Assembly (NCBI RefSeq): GCF_000407605.1
Contig: NZ_ASWO01000001.1
Coordinates: 558,001-622,000 of the forward strand
Reading direction: 5' to 3'
Length of the DNA stretch: 64,000 bases
Source of the DNA: Enterococcus sulfureus ATCC 49903
GTDB lineage: Bacteria > Bacillota > Bacilli > Lactobacillales > Enterococcaceae
In this document: in pieces, positions 21,426 to 31,225 of the stretch
Layout of the letters: every line of letters begins with the position of its first letter
Position numbering within the stretch: the stretch's first letter is position 1
The notes under the pieces: generated by a model
The model's input: the letters and a program-made list of their open reading frames with translations, nothing else
What the model was told of the DNA's origin: nothing
Database searches by the model: none
Made by a program: the position numbers and the translations under genes

Positions 21426-23102
21426 TTATTTGATTGTAAAAAATTCAGCAATTGGACCTAGTGCTAATGCAGGTAGAAAACTCAACGCACCGATCACTAA
21501 AATGATGATCATCAGCATCGTCACAAATGTTGGACTTACAGTCGATAGTGTACCTTGATTTAAGGCTACTCGTTTTTTATTGGCCATATTTCCTGCTAAA
21601 TATAAAATTGCCAAAATCGGTAAAAAGCGTGACAATCCCATCAATACACTCCCTAAAAGATTGATAAACGTTATATTTGCAGTTAATCCTGCAAAGGCAC
21701 TTCCGTTATTATTTGCTAAAGAAGTTGCGCCATATAACACTTCGCTAAATCCATGTGGTCCAGTATTTGTAAGCCATTTCATCACATCTGGATGTATCGT
21801 CAGTGCCATCGTGCCAAAAAGTGTAAGAAGCAAAGGCGTCAAGATTACGATACTAGCCATTTTAATATCGAAAGCTTCGATTTTTTTACCCAAATATTCT
21901 GGAGTCCGTCCCACTAATAATCCAGCAATAAATACTGCGAGTAATAAAAAGGCCAACATACCGTACAATCCACTACCTACTCCACCAAAAATAATTTCTC
22001 CAAGTTGCATCAAAAACATTGGAACGGCACCACCGAGCGCGGTGAAACTATCCAACATAGCATTTACAGACCCATTGGATGCCGCAGTCGTTGCGACCGC
22101 CCATAAACTTGACCAACCAATCCCAAATCGTACTTCTTTGCCTTCGAAATTCGAATGGCCTAAAACTTGTGCAAAATGAGGACCCTGTACTTCACTCATT
22201 CCGACACCGATCATTGCAAGCACTACAAAAAAGAGCGACACGATCATGATCGTACGTCCTTGTTTCCATTCTTTCACCCAGAAACCAAACGTCCAGATCA
22301 ACGCAGCTGGTATCAATAAAATAGCTAGATTTTCTATAAAATTTGAAATTAATGTAGGATTCTCAAATGGATACGCTGAATTTGCTCCAAAAAATCCCCC
22401 ACCATTTGTCCCTAATTGCTTGATGGCGATTTGACTGGCAGCAGGTCCTAAATATAGCCACGAATCTTTTCCCTCAAGACTTTGGTACGCCACACCAGAA
22501 CTAAATGTTTGGACCACCCCTTGCGAAAGAAGTACGATAGCCATCAAAAAAGATAACGGTAAAAGAAGATAAAGCAATCCTCTAGTTAAATCTTGCCAAA
22601 AATTTCCCAAAGTTGGTTTTTTTACTTGTACGAATCCACGAAATAATGCGGTGACTACCGCCAATCCTACACCGGCTGAAAGAAAATTTTGAACCGTTAA
22701 TCCAAATGCTTGCGAAAGATTTGAAAGTGTTGTCTCCCCACTATACGCTTGCCAGTTCGTGTTGGTCACAAAACTAGTTGCAGTATTCAACGCTAGTGAA
22801 AATGAAATCGGCTCGAATGTACTACCTCCAGGTAAAAGATGCTGGATCATCAACAGTCCCACTAAAAATATAAGTGAACAGCTACTCAATAAAACGACAT
22901 TGAGCACATATTTCTTAGCAGACATTTCCGAATGTGCAGTAGGACCGAGTATACGATAGATCAATCGTTCAACCGGTTGCATCCATCTCATCCATTTAGG
23001 AATATCTCCTTGCATGATTTGTTTGATATACCATCCTAATGGAACCGAAAGGACGAGTAAAATCCCTAAAAAGAAGAATGCCTGATATCCAATACTCGTC
23101 AT
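21426..23102 (-). CDS. kdpA: Potassium-transporting ATPase KdpA subunit
   Basis: 558 residues, about ten TM helices, homologous to potassium channels. The selectivity loops are visible: SFVTNTNWQAYSGE, KQLGTNGGGFFGANSAYPFENPT, TTAASNGSVNAM, GATSLANNNGSAF. Start ATG 23102 with GGGGG seven bases before; it overlaps kdpF by four bases (ATGA). Confidence 0.97.
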   Translation of the reverse strand: MTSIGYQAFFFLGILLVLSVPLGWYIKQIMQGDIPKWMRWMQPVERLIYRILGPTAHSEMSAKKYVLNVVLLSSCSLIFLVGLLMIQHLLPGGSTFEPISFSLALNTATSFVTNTNWQAYSGETTLSNLSQAFGLTVQNFLSAGVGLAVVTALFRGFVQVKKPTLGNFWQDLTRGLLYLLLPLSFLMAIVLLSQGVVQTFSSGVAYQSLEGKDSWLYLGPAASQIAIKQLGTNGGGFFGANSAYPFENPTLISNFIENLAILLIPAALIWTFGFWVKEWKQGRTIMIVSLFFVVLAMIGVGMSEVQGPHFAQVLGHSNFEGKEVRFGIGWSSLWAVATTAASNGSVNAMLDSFTALGGAVPMFLMQLGEIIFGGVGSGLYGMLAFLLLAVFIAGLLVGRTPEYLGKKIEAFDIKMASIVILTPLLLTLFGTMALTIHPDVMKWLTNTGPHGFSEVLYGATSLANNNGSAFAGLTANITFINLLGSVLMGLSRFLPILAILYLAGNMANKKRVALNQGTLSTVSPTFVTMLMIIILVIGALSFLPALALGPIAEFFTIK

Positions 23103-23179
23103 AGTTCTTCCCCCTTAAATAAAAACCAAAAAAGATAGATCATTACTAATACCCCAATAACTCCTAAGAGAATCGTCAT
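23099..23179 (-). CDS. kdpF: KdpF, 26-residue lipid-like subunit of the Kdp complex
   Basis: A single TM segment, LLGVIGVLVMIYLFWFLF, followed by KGEEL. AAAGGAG precedes the ATG by nine bases, and its TGA overlaps the kdpA ATG. KdpF is normally 25-30 residues with one helix and stabilises KdpA. Position, size and composition match. Confidence 0.9.
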   Translation of the reverse strand: MTILLGVIGVLVMIYLFWFLFKGEEL

Positions 23180-23230
23180 TTCTATTCGCTCCTTTTATTC
23201 AATTCGATAGCGGCTATCCTTGATGCACTT

Positions 23231-23263
23231 ACTATAGCGAAAAAGGTATAAAGATAGTGTAAA
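23231..23263 (-). promoter_or_regulatory. kdp promoter with KdpE-like direct repeats
   Basis: Read on the minus strand, TTTACAC (23257-23263) and TTTATAC (23246-23252) are spaced 11 bases start to start, one helical turn apart as OmpR-family sites are. A -10-like TATAGT follows (23231-23236) but no good -35, fitting an activator-dependent promoter. Confidence 0.6.
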
Positions 23264-23300
23264 GATATTCATGAACAGCCAGCTCCCTTTTATCGAATAA

Positions 23301-23339
23301 AAAAAACAACAATCACGAAACACGTGATTGTTGTTTTTT
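23301..23339. terminator. Bidirectional terminator between GH1 and kdp
   Basis: A 17-bp perfect stem beginning AAAAAACAACAATCACG with a 5-base loop. It follows the GH1 stop by 12 bases and carries T-rich 3' ends on both strands. Confidence 0.85.
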
Positions 23340-23350
23340 AACTTTTAGGA

Positions 23351-24958
<1,608 letters not shown>

Positions 24959-24989
24959 TTAGAAAACGTTCTCACGCTTCCTTAACTTT

Positions 24990-25040
24990 ATGATAGACAT
25001 TTTACAAAGAAAAGTCAATACTTTTTTGGAAGCGTTATCT
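24990..25040 (-). promoter_or_regulatory. GH1 promoter with upstream cre
   Basis: TTGACT (25013-25018), 17-base spacer, TATCAT (24990-24995) on the minus strand. TGGAAGCGTTATCT (25027-25040) matches the cre consensus at 12 of 14 positions and sits just upstream of the -35. Confidence 0.75.
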
Positions 25041-25060
25041 AACAACTGCTAAAACTAACG

Positions 25061-25810
25061 TTAGTTCATAATTTCACCTTGATGTTTTGCCATATTGGAT
25101 TGCCATTGTTTACGATCTGCCTCACTTTGTTTCGCATAAGCGGTTACTTCACCAATAACTTTCAGCGGAAAAGTTGAACGATAAGAACACGTTAGATTAC
25201 CAGGGAATTTTTTATCTGTAACATTAGGATCATGTTCAAAAATTCCAGTCGGCTCTACAATATAGATTCGCTCCTCTCCCTCACCTTTTGCTAAACTTGC
25301 AGCTAAGCTTGCACCTTCTAGGTTAGACGTAAAATAGATATGATTCATCTTTAAGTCAGCTTCATAATTTGAATTTTTCCCTGCAACTAACAAATCACCG
25401 GAAGTCAAGCTTGCTCGAGTCCCATGATAAAAAGGACCTGGATCATCTGGAATGGAAGATTGGTTTGCCGCTCGTTCTTGATTGTACCGAGCTAATTCAT
25501 CATCAAGTTGTTTATACACATCTGCTAGCTGTGCATAGATTGCTTTTAGAGCGGTTTTACTATTCTGATCTTCTGATTTTTCTACATAGAATAAAGCTTT
25601 TTCTAACCATTCTTTTTTCATGAGACTATTTTGTGTTTGTTCTGCAAGTTGATATGCAGTAATAAATTTTTCTAAAGGATTATTAGCTTTTTGAAAAGCT
25701 TCTTCTACTACTTTATGTGCTTTTTTTACTTCTCCTTGAGCTGTTAAACGCATTGCCAAAACACAAGCTCCTACCGTTAGATTTTTAGGATTAAAACGTG
25801 TATAACTCAT
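25061..25810 (-). CDS. arr: Rifampin ADP-ribosyltransferase (Arr) with N-terminal helical extension
   Basis: 249 residues. The C-terminal part (about 125-228) is Arr: FYHGTRASL, LLVAGKNSNYEADLKMNHIYFT, ERIYIVEPTG, HDPNVTDKKFPGN. His129, Tyr159 and Asp194 have the same spacing (30 and 35 residues) as the catalytic triad of mycobacterial Arr (19, 49, 84). Arr inactivates rifamycins by ADP-ribosylation using NAD. Canonical Arr is about 140 residues; here about 120 additional, helical and charged residues precede it, possibly TPR-like (AKHKVVEEAF-type helices). AAAGGAG lies nine bases before the ATG. No mobile-element signs flank it. Activity is inferred, not shown. Confidence 0.85.
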   Translation of the reverse strand: MSYTRFNPKNLTVGACVLAMRLTAQGEVKKAHKVVEEAFQKANNPLEKFITAYQLAEQTQNSLMKKEWLEKALFYVEKSEDQNSKTALKAIYAQLADVYKQLDDELARYNQERAANQSSIPDDPGPFYHGTRASLTSGDLLVAGKNSNYEADLKMNHIYFTSNLEGASLAASLAKGEGEERIYIVEPTGIFEHDPNVTDKKFPGNLTCSYRSTFPLKVIGEVTAYAKQSEADRKQWQSNMAKHQGEIMN

Positions 25811-25855
25811 AGCGATTTACTCCTTTTCAATTTGATTAGAAAGATAGTTTAACGT

Positions 25856-25890
25856 GTTTATTCATAGAAAGCAACTTTGCTTGAATAAAC
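25856..25890. promoter_or_regulatory. Inverted repeat in the arr-padC divergent region
   Basis: GTTTATTCA and TGAATAAAC arms with an inner AGCAA/TTGCT pairing. It lies 46 bases upstream of arr and may be an operator or the leader hairpin of arr. Confidence 0.4.
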
Positions 25891-25911
25891 TACTCATTTC
25901 GTGTTACGTTT

Positions 25912-25933
25912 ATTATGTCGATAACGACACAAT
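25912..25933 (+). promoter_or_regulatory. Candidate PadR operator upstream of padC
   Basis: ATTATGTCG-ATAA-CGACACAAT is a 9-4-9 dyad with one mismatch, ending 19 bases before the padC start. It overlaps the likely -10 region. PadR proteins bind dyads with ATGT/ACAT-like ends; the TGTCG/CGACA core fits loosely. Confidence 0.55.
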
Positions 25934-25952
25934 AAATGAAGAGGTGGATATT

Positions 25953-26489
25953 ATGACAAAAGAATTTAAAACACTAGAAGATTTTATCGGTTCTCATTTT
26001 ATTTATACATATGATAATGGTTGGGAATATGAAATGTACGTAAAAAACGAAGATACGATCGATTACCGCATTCATGGTGGAATGGTAGCAGGTCGATGGG
26101 TCCGCGATCAAAAAGTAGATACTGTAATGCTAACGGACGGTATTTATAAGATTGCTTGGACTGAACCTACTGGAACTGACGTTGCTTTAGACTTTTTACC
26201 AAATAAACACAAAATGCACGGTATGATTTTCTTTCCAAAATGGGTCGAAGAGCATCCAGAAATTACAGTAACATATCAAAATGACCATATTGATTTGATG
26301 GAAGAAGCACGTGAAAAATATGAAACATATCCTAAACTGTTAGTGCCAGAGTTTGCGAAGATCACTTATAGTGCATTTGCTGGTAAAAATAATGAAGATG
26401 TCGTTTCTGAAGCTCCTTACAAAGGAATGACTGACGACATCCGCAATGGTGATTATTTTGCTGACGATTATACTAAAAAAATAAAATAA
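25953..26489 (+). CDS. padC: Phenolic acid decarboxylase
   Basis: 178 residues from ATG 25953 (GAGGTGG before it). The family is a small beta-barrel. Tyr18, Tyr20, Arg48 and Glu71 have exactly the spacing of the catalytic Tyr11, Tyr13, Arg41 and Glu64 of Bacillus enzymes; [11 protein letters not shown] and [12 protein letters not shown] are further signatures. It decarboxylates p-coumaric, ferulic and caffeic acids to vinyl phenols, detoxifying plant phenolics. It is followed 11 bases later by padR. Confidence 0.95.
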   Translation: MTKEFKTLEDFIGSHFIYTYDNGWEYEMYVKNEDTIDYRIHGGMVAGRWVRDQKVDTVMLTDGIYKIAWTEPTGTDVALDFLPNKHKMHGMIFFPKWVEEHPEITVTYQNDHIDLMEEAREKYETYPKLLVPEFAKITYSAFAGKNNEDVVSEAPYKGMTDDIRNGDYFADDYTKKIK

Positions 26490-26500
26490 GGAATGTCATA

Positions 26501-27034
26501 ATGCCAAGACCTAGAATTTTACCTTATTTAATTACTGGAATGTTGACAAAAAAACACATACTTTCAGGTAAAGAAATTCTTCATGAATTTAAATATGAAA
26601 TCGGTGAGTTTTGGACAGTTTCTCATACTCAGCTTTATCCAGAGCTGAACCGTATGGCAACAGAAGGATTGATACATCCTGTTGAACATCCTGATGAAAC
26701 GTCAAATAAAACCATTTATTATGAATTAACTTCAGAGGGTCGCTCGTTATTTGATTCATGGATACAAGAAGTAGTTACTGAAGAAAATGAACAATATTCG
26801 ATTTTAAAAATTTACTTTTTGAAAGAAACTGATCAGAAAATAATTCGACATATTTTACAAACAACTTACGATATTCATGAACAAAAATTACAACGTTTGT
26901 TCACACGTCAAACATTGCTAAATAATGAATTAAAACCAAAAACAGATCACTATGGGCACTTTCTGATTCTCTCTCGCGCAATCGATCGCGAAACGCACCA
27001 TTTAGCTTGGTTAAAACACTATTTAGAACAATAA
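26501..27034 (+). CDS. padR: PadR family repressor of phenolic acid stress
   Basis: 177 residues. N-terminal winged helix (ILPYLITGMLTKKHILSGKEILHEFKYEIGEFWTVSHTQLYPELNRMATEGLI) and C-terminal helical dimerisation domain (AIDRETHHLAWLKHYLEQ), the layout of class I PadR. In lactic acid bacteria and Bacillus PadR represses padC until phenolic acids bind; the operon layout here predicts the same with autoregulation. Confidence 0.93.
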   Translation: MPRPRILPYLITGMLTKKHILSGKEILHEFKYEIGEFWTVSHTQLYPELNRMATEGLIHPVEHPDETSNKTIYYELTSEGRSLFDSWIQEVVTEENEQYSILKIYFLKETDQKIIRHILQTTYDIHEQKLQRLFTRQTLLNNELKPKTDHYGHFLILSRAIDRETHHLAWLKHYLEQ

Positions 27035-27047
27035 ATCTAAATACGAT

Positions 27048-27088
27048 AAAAAAGATGCCTCCTATCCATAGTAGGAGACATCTTTTTT
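27048..27088. terminator. Bidirectional terminator between padR and the zinc-ribbon gene
   Basis: AAAAAAGATG-CCTCCTA pairs with TAGGAG-ACATCTTTTTT around a short loop; convergent genes end on each side. Confidence 0.85.
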
Positions 27089-27093
27089 ATACG

Positions 27094-27510
27094 TTATTGT
27101 AAAAATAGTACTTCTTGATAAGGAATTTGTACGTAGATTTTATCTTTTTTGGGATAATGTTCGATAGTAATATTGATCGCACTTCCATCATCTAATTCTG
27201 CTTTAGCAGAATATTTGTTATCTCCTAATTTATCTGTAATAATCACGCTTTCGCAAGAATAATCTAAATCATATTGATTTTGTAAAATTTGATCAACTAA
27301 TGGAACAGCTGATTTTTCCAAATCTGATGTATTTGTTTTAAATAAAAATAAAGCAACAATAACGACTACAATCGCAATAATACCTATATACACTTTATTA
27401 TAATTACTGTTTCCATTTTTGGACTCCTTATAATGCGCTTGTTTTGCTCCACAATAAGGACAAAACTTAGTTGTTTCTTTTATAGGTCTCTTACATTCAT
27501 AACAATTCAT
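27094..27510 (-). CDS. Zinc-ribbon membrane protein
   Basis: 138 residues. N-terminal CYEC...CPYCGAKQ zinc ribbon (Cys3, Cys6, Cys19, Cys22) on the cytoplasmic side, one TM (VYIGIIAIVVVIVALFLF, about 40-58), then an extracellular domain of about 75 residues (DLEKSAVPLVDQILQNQ...VQIPYQEVLFLQ). Proteins of this design are common in Bacillota with unknown roles. Promoter at 27560-27588. Confidence 0.65.
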   Translation of the reverse strand: MNCYECKRPIKETTKFCPYCGAKQAHYKESKNGNSNYNKVYIGIIAIVVVIVALFLFKTNTSDLEKSAVPLVDQILQNQYDLDYSCESVIITDKLGDNKYSAKAELDDGSAINITIEHYPKKDKIYVQIPYQEVLFLQ

Positions 27511-27817
27511 ACTATTTCCCCAATCTTTACAATCCCCTATATTTTGAATATATTTTAAAATTATATCACGTGTTTACATAAAACGTAATCATAAAAAAAC
27601 GTAAATATATTCTGAGAAAGCATCAAAAATCAAAAAAATTAAGTTTTTTAACCCTTGATTTTACTACGTTTATAATTAAAATTATAACGTTTATCAGCAT
27701 TTTTCAAGAACACATTCTATGGCTGAATAACTTTTATTTATCACCGAAACATAACATTAAAAAAAGTGACTTCTCATAGACTGACATCTAATAGAATTTT
27801 ATTTTTGATTCATATTC
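27511..27817. other. 307-bp gene-free region
   Basis: Very A/T-rich. Holds the zinc-ribbon gene promoter at 27560-27588 (minus: TTACGT, 17-base spacer, TATAAT). An inverted repeat AAAAATTAAGTTTTTT-like tract lies near 27634-27650 and several ACGTTT/AAACGT words recur. No ORF found; the far side precedes the 3' end of the DUF554 gene. Confidence 0.5.
27560..27588 (-). promoter_or_regulatory. Promoter of the zinc-ribbon gene
   Basis: TATAAT (27560-27565) with TTACGT (27583-27588) 17 bases upstream on the minus strand. The -10 is perfect and the -35 weak. Confidence 0.5.
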
Positions 27818-28498
27818 TTACATCCATCGCCCAAAACAGATAAACACCAAAATCGGGATCACAAGTGCCGGCAATAAATTTAACGTCTGAATCTTTTTAA
27901 TATTCAACATTGAAAGTCCTGAAGCAAAGATCAATACGCCACCAACGATCATGATTTCAGTGAGTAAATTTTCTGGGATCGTATTTTGCAAGACGAGTCC
28001 GACGATATAAAACAGGGATTGCCAGCCAAACAAAATCGGTGCTACCCAGATGATCCCTAGACCAAATGTTGCCGATAAAACGATCGACGTGATTCCATCT
28101 AGTACACCATTGATCAGTAAAAATGTATACTCGTGCGTTGTTGCAGCTTGGATCGGACCGACGATCGAGAGTGTCCCAATACAAAACAATAACATCGCCG
28201 TCACAAACCCTGAAGCAAAGTCGGATCCTGTTTTTTGGCCGAGGTGTTGGTCGACTCGCTGTTGTAGCTTCAACCCTTCCCCAATCACCGTTCCAATAGC
28301 TAGAGATAAAATAAATAGCACATGAAACTCGCTTTTTGCTTGGTTCGTCACAAAAGTTTCGATCCCGATCAACACGGCAACTAATCCCATCGTCGTCAGC
28401 AAACTTTCTTGTAATCGCTTGGGAAATCGTTCTTTTAAAAAGCCCCCGACCAACGATCCGATAATGATCATCGTCGTATTAAATACTGTACCTAGCAT
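27818..28498 (-). CDS. DUF554 family membrane protein (YdfK/YqgA-like)
   Basis: 226 residues with AAGGAG upstream. Seven or so TM segments and the family start MLGTVFNTTMIIIGSLVGGFL, then MGLVAVLIGIETF and AIGTVIGEGL; the C-terminus has MIVGGVLIFASGLSML. The family is widespread and its transport role, if any, is not settled. It stands alone between two short intergenic regions. Confidence 0.85.
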   Translation of the reverse strand: MLGTVFNTTMIIIGSLVGGFLKERFPKRLQESLLTTMGLVAVLIGIETFVTNQAKSEFHVLFILSLAIGTVIGEGLKLQQRVDQHLGQKTGSDFASGFVTAMLLFCIGTLSIVGPIQAATTHEYTFLLINGVLDGITSIVLSATFGLGIIWVAPILFGWQSLFYIVGLVLQNTIPENLLTEIMIVGGVLIFASGLSMLNIKKIQTLNLLPALVIPILVFICFGRWM

Positions 28499-28620
28499 CT
28501 TGCCACTCCTTAATTTCTTCGCGTTATTTTCTCTAGTGTAGCATATCCTTTGATTAGGCTACAGATACTTTTCACGCTATACTAATCATACCTAAACTAT
28601 TGAAAATGGAGGTCGATAAG

Positions 28621-28852
28621 ATGAAGTCCGAAAAAAGCGAACGCATCTTAGCTGAGAATCTTGGCGAAGGTTACCAGATTATTTTTTGAGAGCGGTGAGT
28701 ATTCTCCGACTATCGAATGGGTCGACTGGATCCAACGATCAGATGATGAAGCAGATCTCAAGGTCAGTGTTAATTTTGAAGACGGTAGCGAACTGCTATT
28801 TGAAAAAGGAGCACTACTCAAACAGATCTGGCATGAAGATGTTATTGAATGA
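28621..28852 (+). pseudogene. Small conserved-type protein gene with +1 frameshift in a T6 run
   Basis: ATG 28621 has GGAGG eight bases before it. The first frame gives 22 residues (MKSEKSERILAENLGEGYQIIF) and stops at TGA 28687-28689. Removing one T from the TTTTTT at 28682-28687 joins it to the next frame, giving 76 residues ending SELLFEKGALLKQIWHEDVIE. The intact form would be a small acidic soluble protein. It could be a true mutation, a phase-variable slip site or a sequence error. No family recognised. Confidence 0.6.
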
Positions 28853-28900
28853 CTCGTTTATTTTTCTATTATAAAACATACCAAAAAGGAGACGATGATC

Positions 28901-29635
28901 GTGGAGCAAATAGTGGCAAAAATGACAAATGCATCAAAATCTTTTGGGAAACAGCAAGTTTTAGATGGAATCACTCTTCAATTAGCAGCAGGCACGATCC
29001 TCGGCTTGATTGGACCTAGTGGCGCAGGAAAATCGACAACGATCAAATGTTTACTAGGGATCGAAAAACTCGATCAAGGGGTCGTGGAAACCTTTGATAC
29101 CCGGATGCCCAATCGTAAGATTTTAAATCGGATCGGCTATATGGGGCAAAGCGATGCACTTTACAACGAATTGACAGGTAAAGAAAATCTAGTCTTTTTC
29201 GGTCAATTAATGGGACTAGATACTAAAACACTAGCCGATGCTATCACTAAAAATAGTCAGTTAGTCGATTTGACAGCAGCTTTAGACAAACCGGTCAACC
29301 AATATTCTGGCGGAATGAAACGCAGACTTTCTTTAGCGATCACGCTTCTTGCCAATCCAGATCTATTGATCTTGGATGAACCCACTGTAGGAATCGATCC
29401 AAGTTTACGAGTCACGATCTGGCAACAATTGCGCGCCTTAGCCAATCAAGATAAAGGAATCATCGTGACGACGCACGTAATGGATGAAGCAGAAAAATGT
29501 GATGTGATCGGCTTGATCATCGAGGGGCATTTATTCGCTTATGGAACACCGGCTGCTTTAAAAGAACAATTTCACGCAACCAGTATCGAAGAAGTCTTTT
29601 TGAAAGCTGAGGTGCATCAACATGATTCGATTTAA
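28901..29635 (+). CDS. ABC transporter ATP-binding protein
   Basis: 244 residues from GTG 28901 (GGAG nine bases before; ATG 28895 is in frame but only three bases from that site). Walker A GPSGAGKST, Q-loop MGQSDALYNELTG, signature YSGGMKRRLS, Walker B LLILDEPTVGID, and H-loop TTHVMDEAEKCD. This is the drug/antibiotic exporter type (DrrA/CcmA-like). It overlaps the permease gene by 14 bases. Confidence 0.93.
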   Translation: MEQIVAKMTNASKSFGKQQVLDGITLQLAAGTILGLIGPSGAGKSTTIKCLLGIEKLDQGVVETFDTRMPNRKILNRIGYMGQSDALYNELTGKENLVFFGQLMGLDTKTLADAITKNSQLVDLTAALDKPVNQYSGGMKRRLSLAITLLANPDLLILDEPTVGIDPSLRVTIWQQLRALANQDKGIIVTTHVMDEAEKCDVIGLIIEGHLFAYGTPAALKEQFHATSIEEVFLKAEVHQHDSI

Positions 29636-30713
29636 AGCGATTTTACTACGTGTGATCAAAGAACTGATTAGAGACAAGCGGACTTTAGCGTTGATGATGA
29701 TTGCTCCACTGATTATTTTGAGTTTGATGAATTTGGTGTTTAATTCTAATACAGACAATAAAGTAACGATTGGCGTGGATCAGACCGTCCCTTCTACCTT
29801 GATTGATCACTTGCCTAAAACGGATGTGACCGTCAAAACTTATGCTACACATTCAGATTACAAAGAAAAAATGCTTGAAGACCATTTAGATGCTTTCGTC
29901 ACGCTAGATCAAACAGTTTTTCATATCGCGTATGAAAACACTGATCCAACCAATACGGCTAAAGTCAAAGCGATTTTCCAAAATCTCCTCATCTCAGATA
30001 AAGTAAATGAACTCAGTCTTGAAGTACAAAAACTGTCTAAACTAACCGGGCAAAAAGTGGCAACTAATGATTTTTCGATTGAAAACCAGTATGTTTATGG
30101 AAATGCTGATAGTACCTTTTTTGATAAGATCTTTCCAATTTTGATTGGCTTTTTCGTTTTCTTTTTTGTCTTTTTGATCTCAGGAATCGCTCTATTACGT
30201 GAACGTACGACAGGAACATTGGAGCGAGTACTTGCTACACCTATTAAACGTAGTGAATTGGTGATGGGCTATTTAGTCGGTTACGGCCTATTTGCTATTA
30301 TCCAAACGCTGATCGTCGTTTTCTTTTCGATCTATATCCTCGATCTACATGTGTTAGGTAGTTTAGGTTGGGTAATCCTCACCAATATCTTGCTTGCATT
30401 GACGGCTTTATCGATCGGAATCTTTGTCTCGACCTTTGCTAATTCAGAGTTTCAGATGATCCAATTTATCCCAATCGTGGTCATTCCACAAATCTTCTTT
30501 TCAGGATTGATCCCTTTAGATAACTCGGCAACTTGGATCAAGATCGTCTCCTATATTTTTCCGTTAAGTTATGGTGGCGATGCATTAACTAGCGTTATGA
30601 TCAAAGGACAAGGCTTTTCTACGATTTATCTTGACCTAATGATCTTATGTCTTTATATCATCGGCTTTACTTGTCTAAATATTATTGGACTTAAACGTTA
30701 TCGAAAAGTCTAA
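29622..30713 (+). CDS. ABC-2 type transporter permease
   Basis: 363 residues. One N-terminal TM (LALMMIAPLIILSLMNLVF), an external domain of about 130 residues, then five TM segments from about 170 with the ABC-2 signature LLRERTTGTLERVLATPIKRSELVMGYLVGY. Together with the ATPase it should export a small hydrophobic compound or lipid; the substrate is unknown. Confidence 0.92.
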   Translation: MIRFKAILLRVIKELIRDKRTLALMMIAPLIILSLMNLVFNSNTDNKVTIGVDQTVPSTLIDHLPKTDVTVKTYATHSDYKEKMLEDHLDAFVTLDQTVFHIAYENTDPTNTAKVKAIFQNLLISDKVNELSLEVQKLSKLTGQKVATNDFSIENQYVYGNADSTFFDKIFPILIGFFVFFFVFLISGIALLRERTTGTLERVLATPIKRSELVMGYLVGYGLFAIIQTLIVVFFSIYILDLHVLGSLGWVILTNILLALTALSIGIFVSTFANSEFQMIQFIPIVVIPQIFFSGLIPLDNSATWIKIVSYIFPLSYGGDALTSVMIKGQGFSTIYLDLMILCLYIIGFTCLNIIGLKRYRKV

Positions 30714-30740
30714 AAAACTAGATGTTGAAAGGAATAGATC

Positions 30741-31178
30741 ATGCTCAGTGTATCGCTTTTAAAAAACTATTTTCCAACCGCTAAACTCATCAATGAAGAA
30801 TATCAAAATCAAGAGTACGAAGGGATACTCTTTCAAGATGATCAGTATTCCTACCGTAGTCGATTGGCGAAAAAAACTGAGAAGAAAGCAGGTTATTTTG
30901 TCGTTTTTTGGGAAAAAGATCCGACCAACAAAAATAGAGCCTATTCTTATGAACAGGCTCCAGATTTTACTTTAGTTTGGGTCGTCGACAATCAGCATCT
31001 CGGCTACTTTCGTTTTCCAAAACAGCTGTTAAAAGAAAAGAAGATTTTACGTGATTCTAGACAACCAGGAAAAATGGCGATACGTGTGTACCCTACTTGG
31101 AGCACTTCATTAAATCCAACGGCTCAACGCACACAACGCTGGCAATTGGATTATTTTGTTGGAGTAACGAATATCTAA
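30741..31178 (+). CDS. MepB-like protein
   Basis: 145 residues. The stretch AGYFVVFWEKDPTNKNRAYSY, then FTLVWVVDNQHLGYFRFPKQLLKEKKIL and GKMAIRVYPTWS...NPTAQRTQRWQLDYF match the MepB family, first seen beside the MepA multidrug pump of Staphylococcus. Molecular function is unknown. It follows the ABC permease by 27 bases and likely shares its transcript. Confidence 0.75.
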   Translation: MLSVSLLKNYFPTAKLINEEYQNQEYEGILFQDDQYSYRSRLAKKTEKKAGYFVVFWEKDPTNKNRAYSYEQAPDFTLVWVVDNQHLGYFRFPKQLLKEKKILRDSRQPGKMAIRVYPTWSTSLNPTAQRTQRWQLDYFVGVTNI

Positions 31179-31181
31179 ACT

Positions 31182-31218
31182 AAGAGACGACTTTACTTTT
31201 GAAAGTCGTCTCTTTTTT
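31182..31218 (+). terminator. Terminator after the mepB-like gene
   Basis: AAGAGACGACTTT pairs perfectly with AAAGTCGTCTCTT, followed by four more T. Convergent genes meet here. Confidence 0.88.
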
Positions 31219-31225
31219 GCTCTAT

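Noticed and set aside
23180-23300. ydaO/c-di-AMP riboswitch before kdp
   Set aside because: The region is only about 120 bp and has no matching motif; direct repeats and a promoter explain it better.
25061-25810. Arr as recently acquired resistance cargo
   Set aside because: No IS, integron or attC site is visible near it and composition is like its neighbours.
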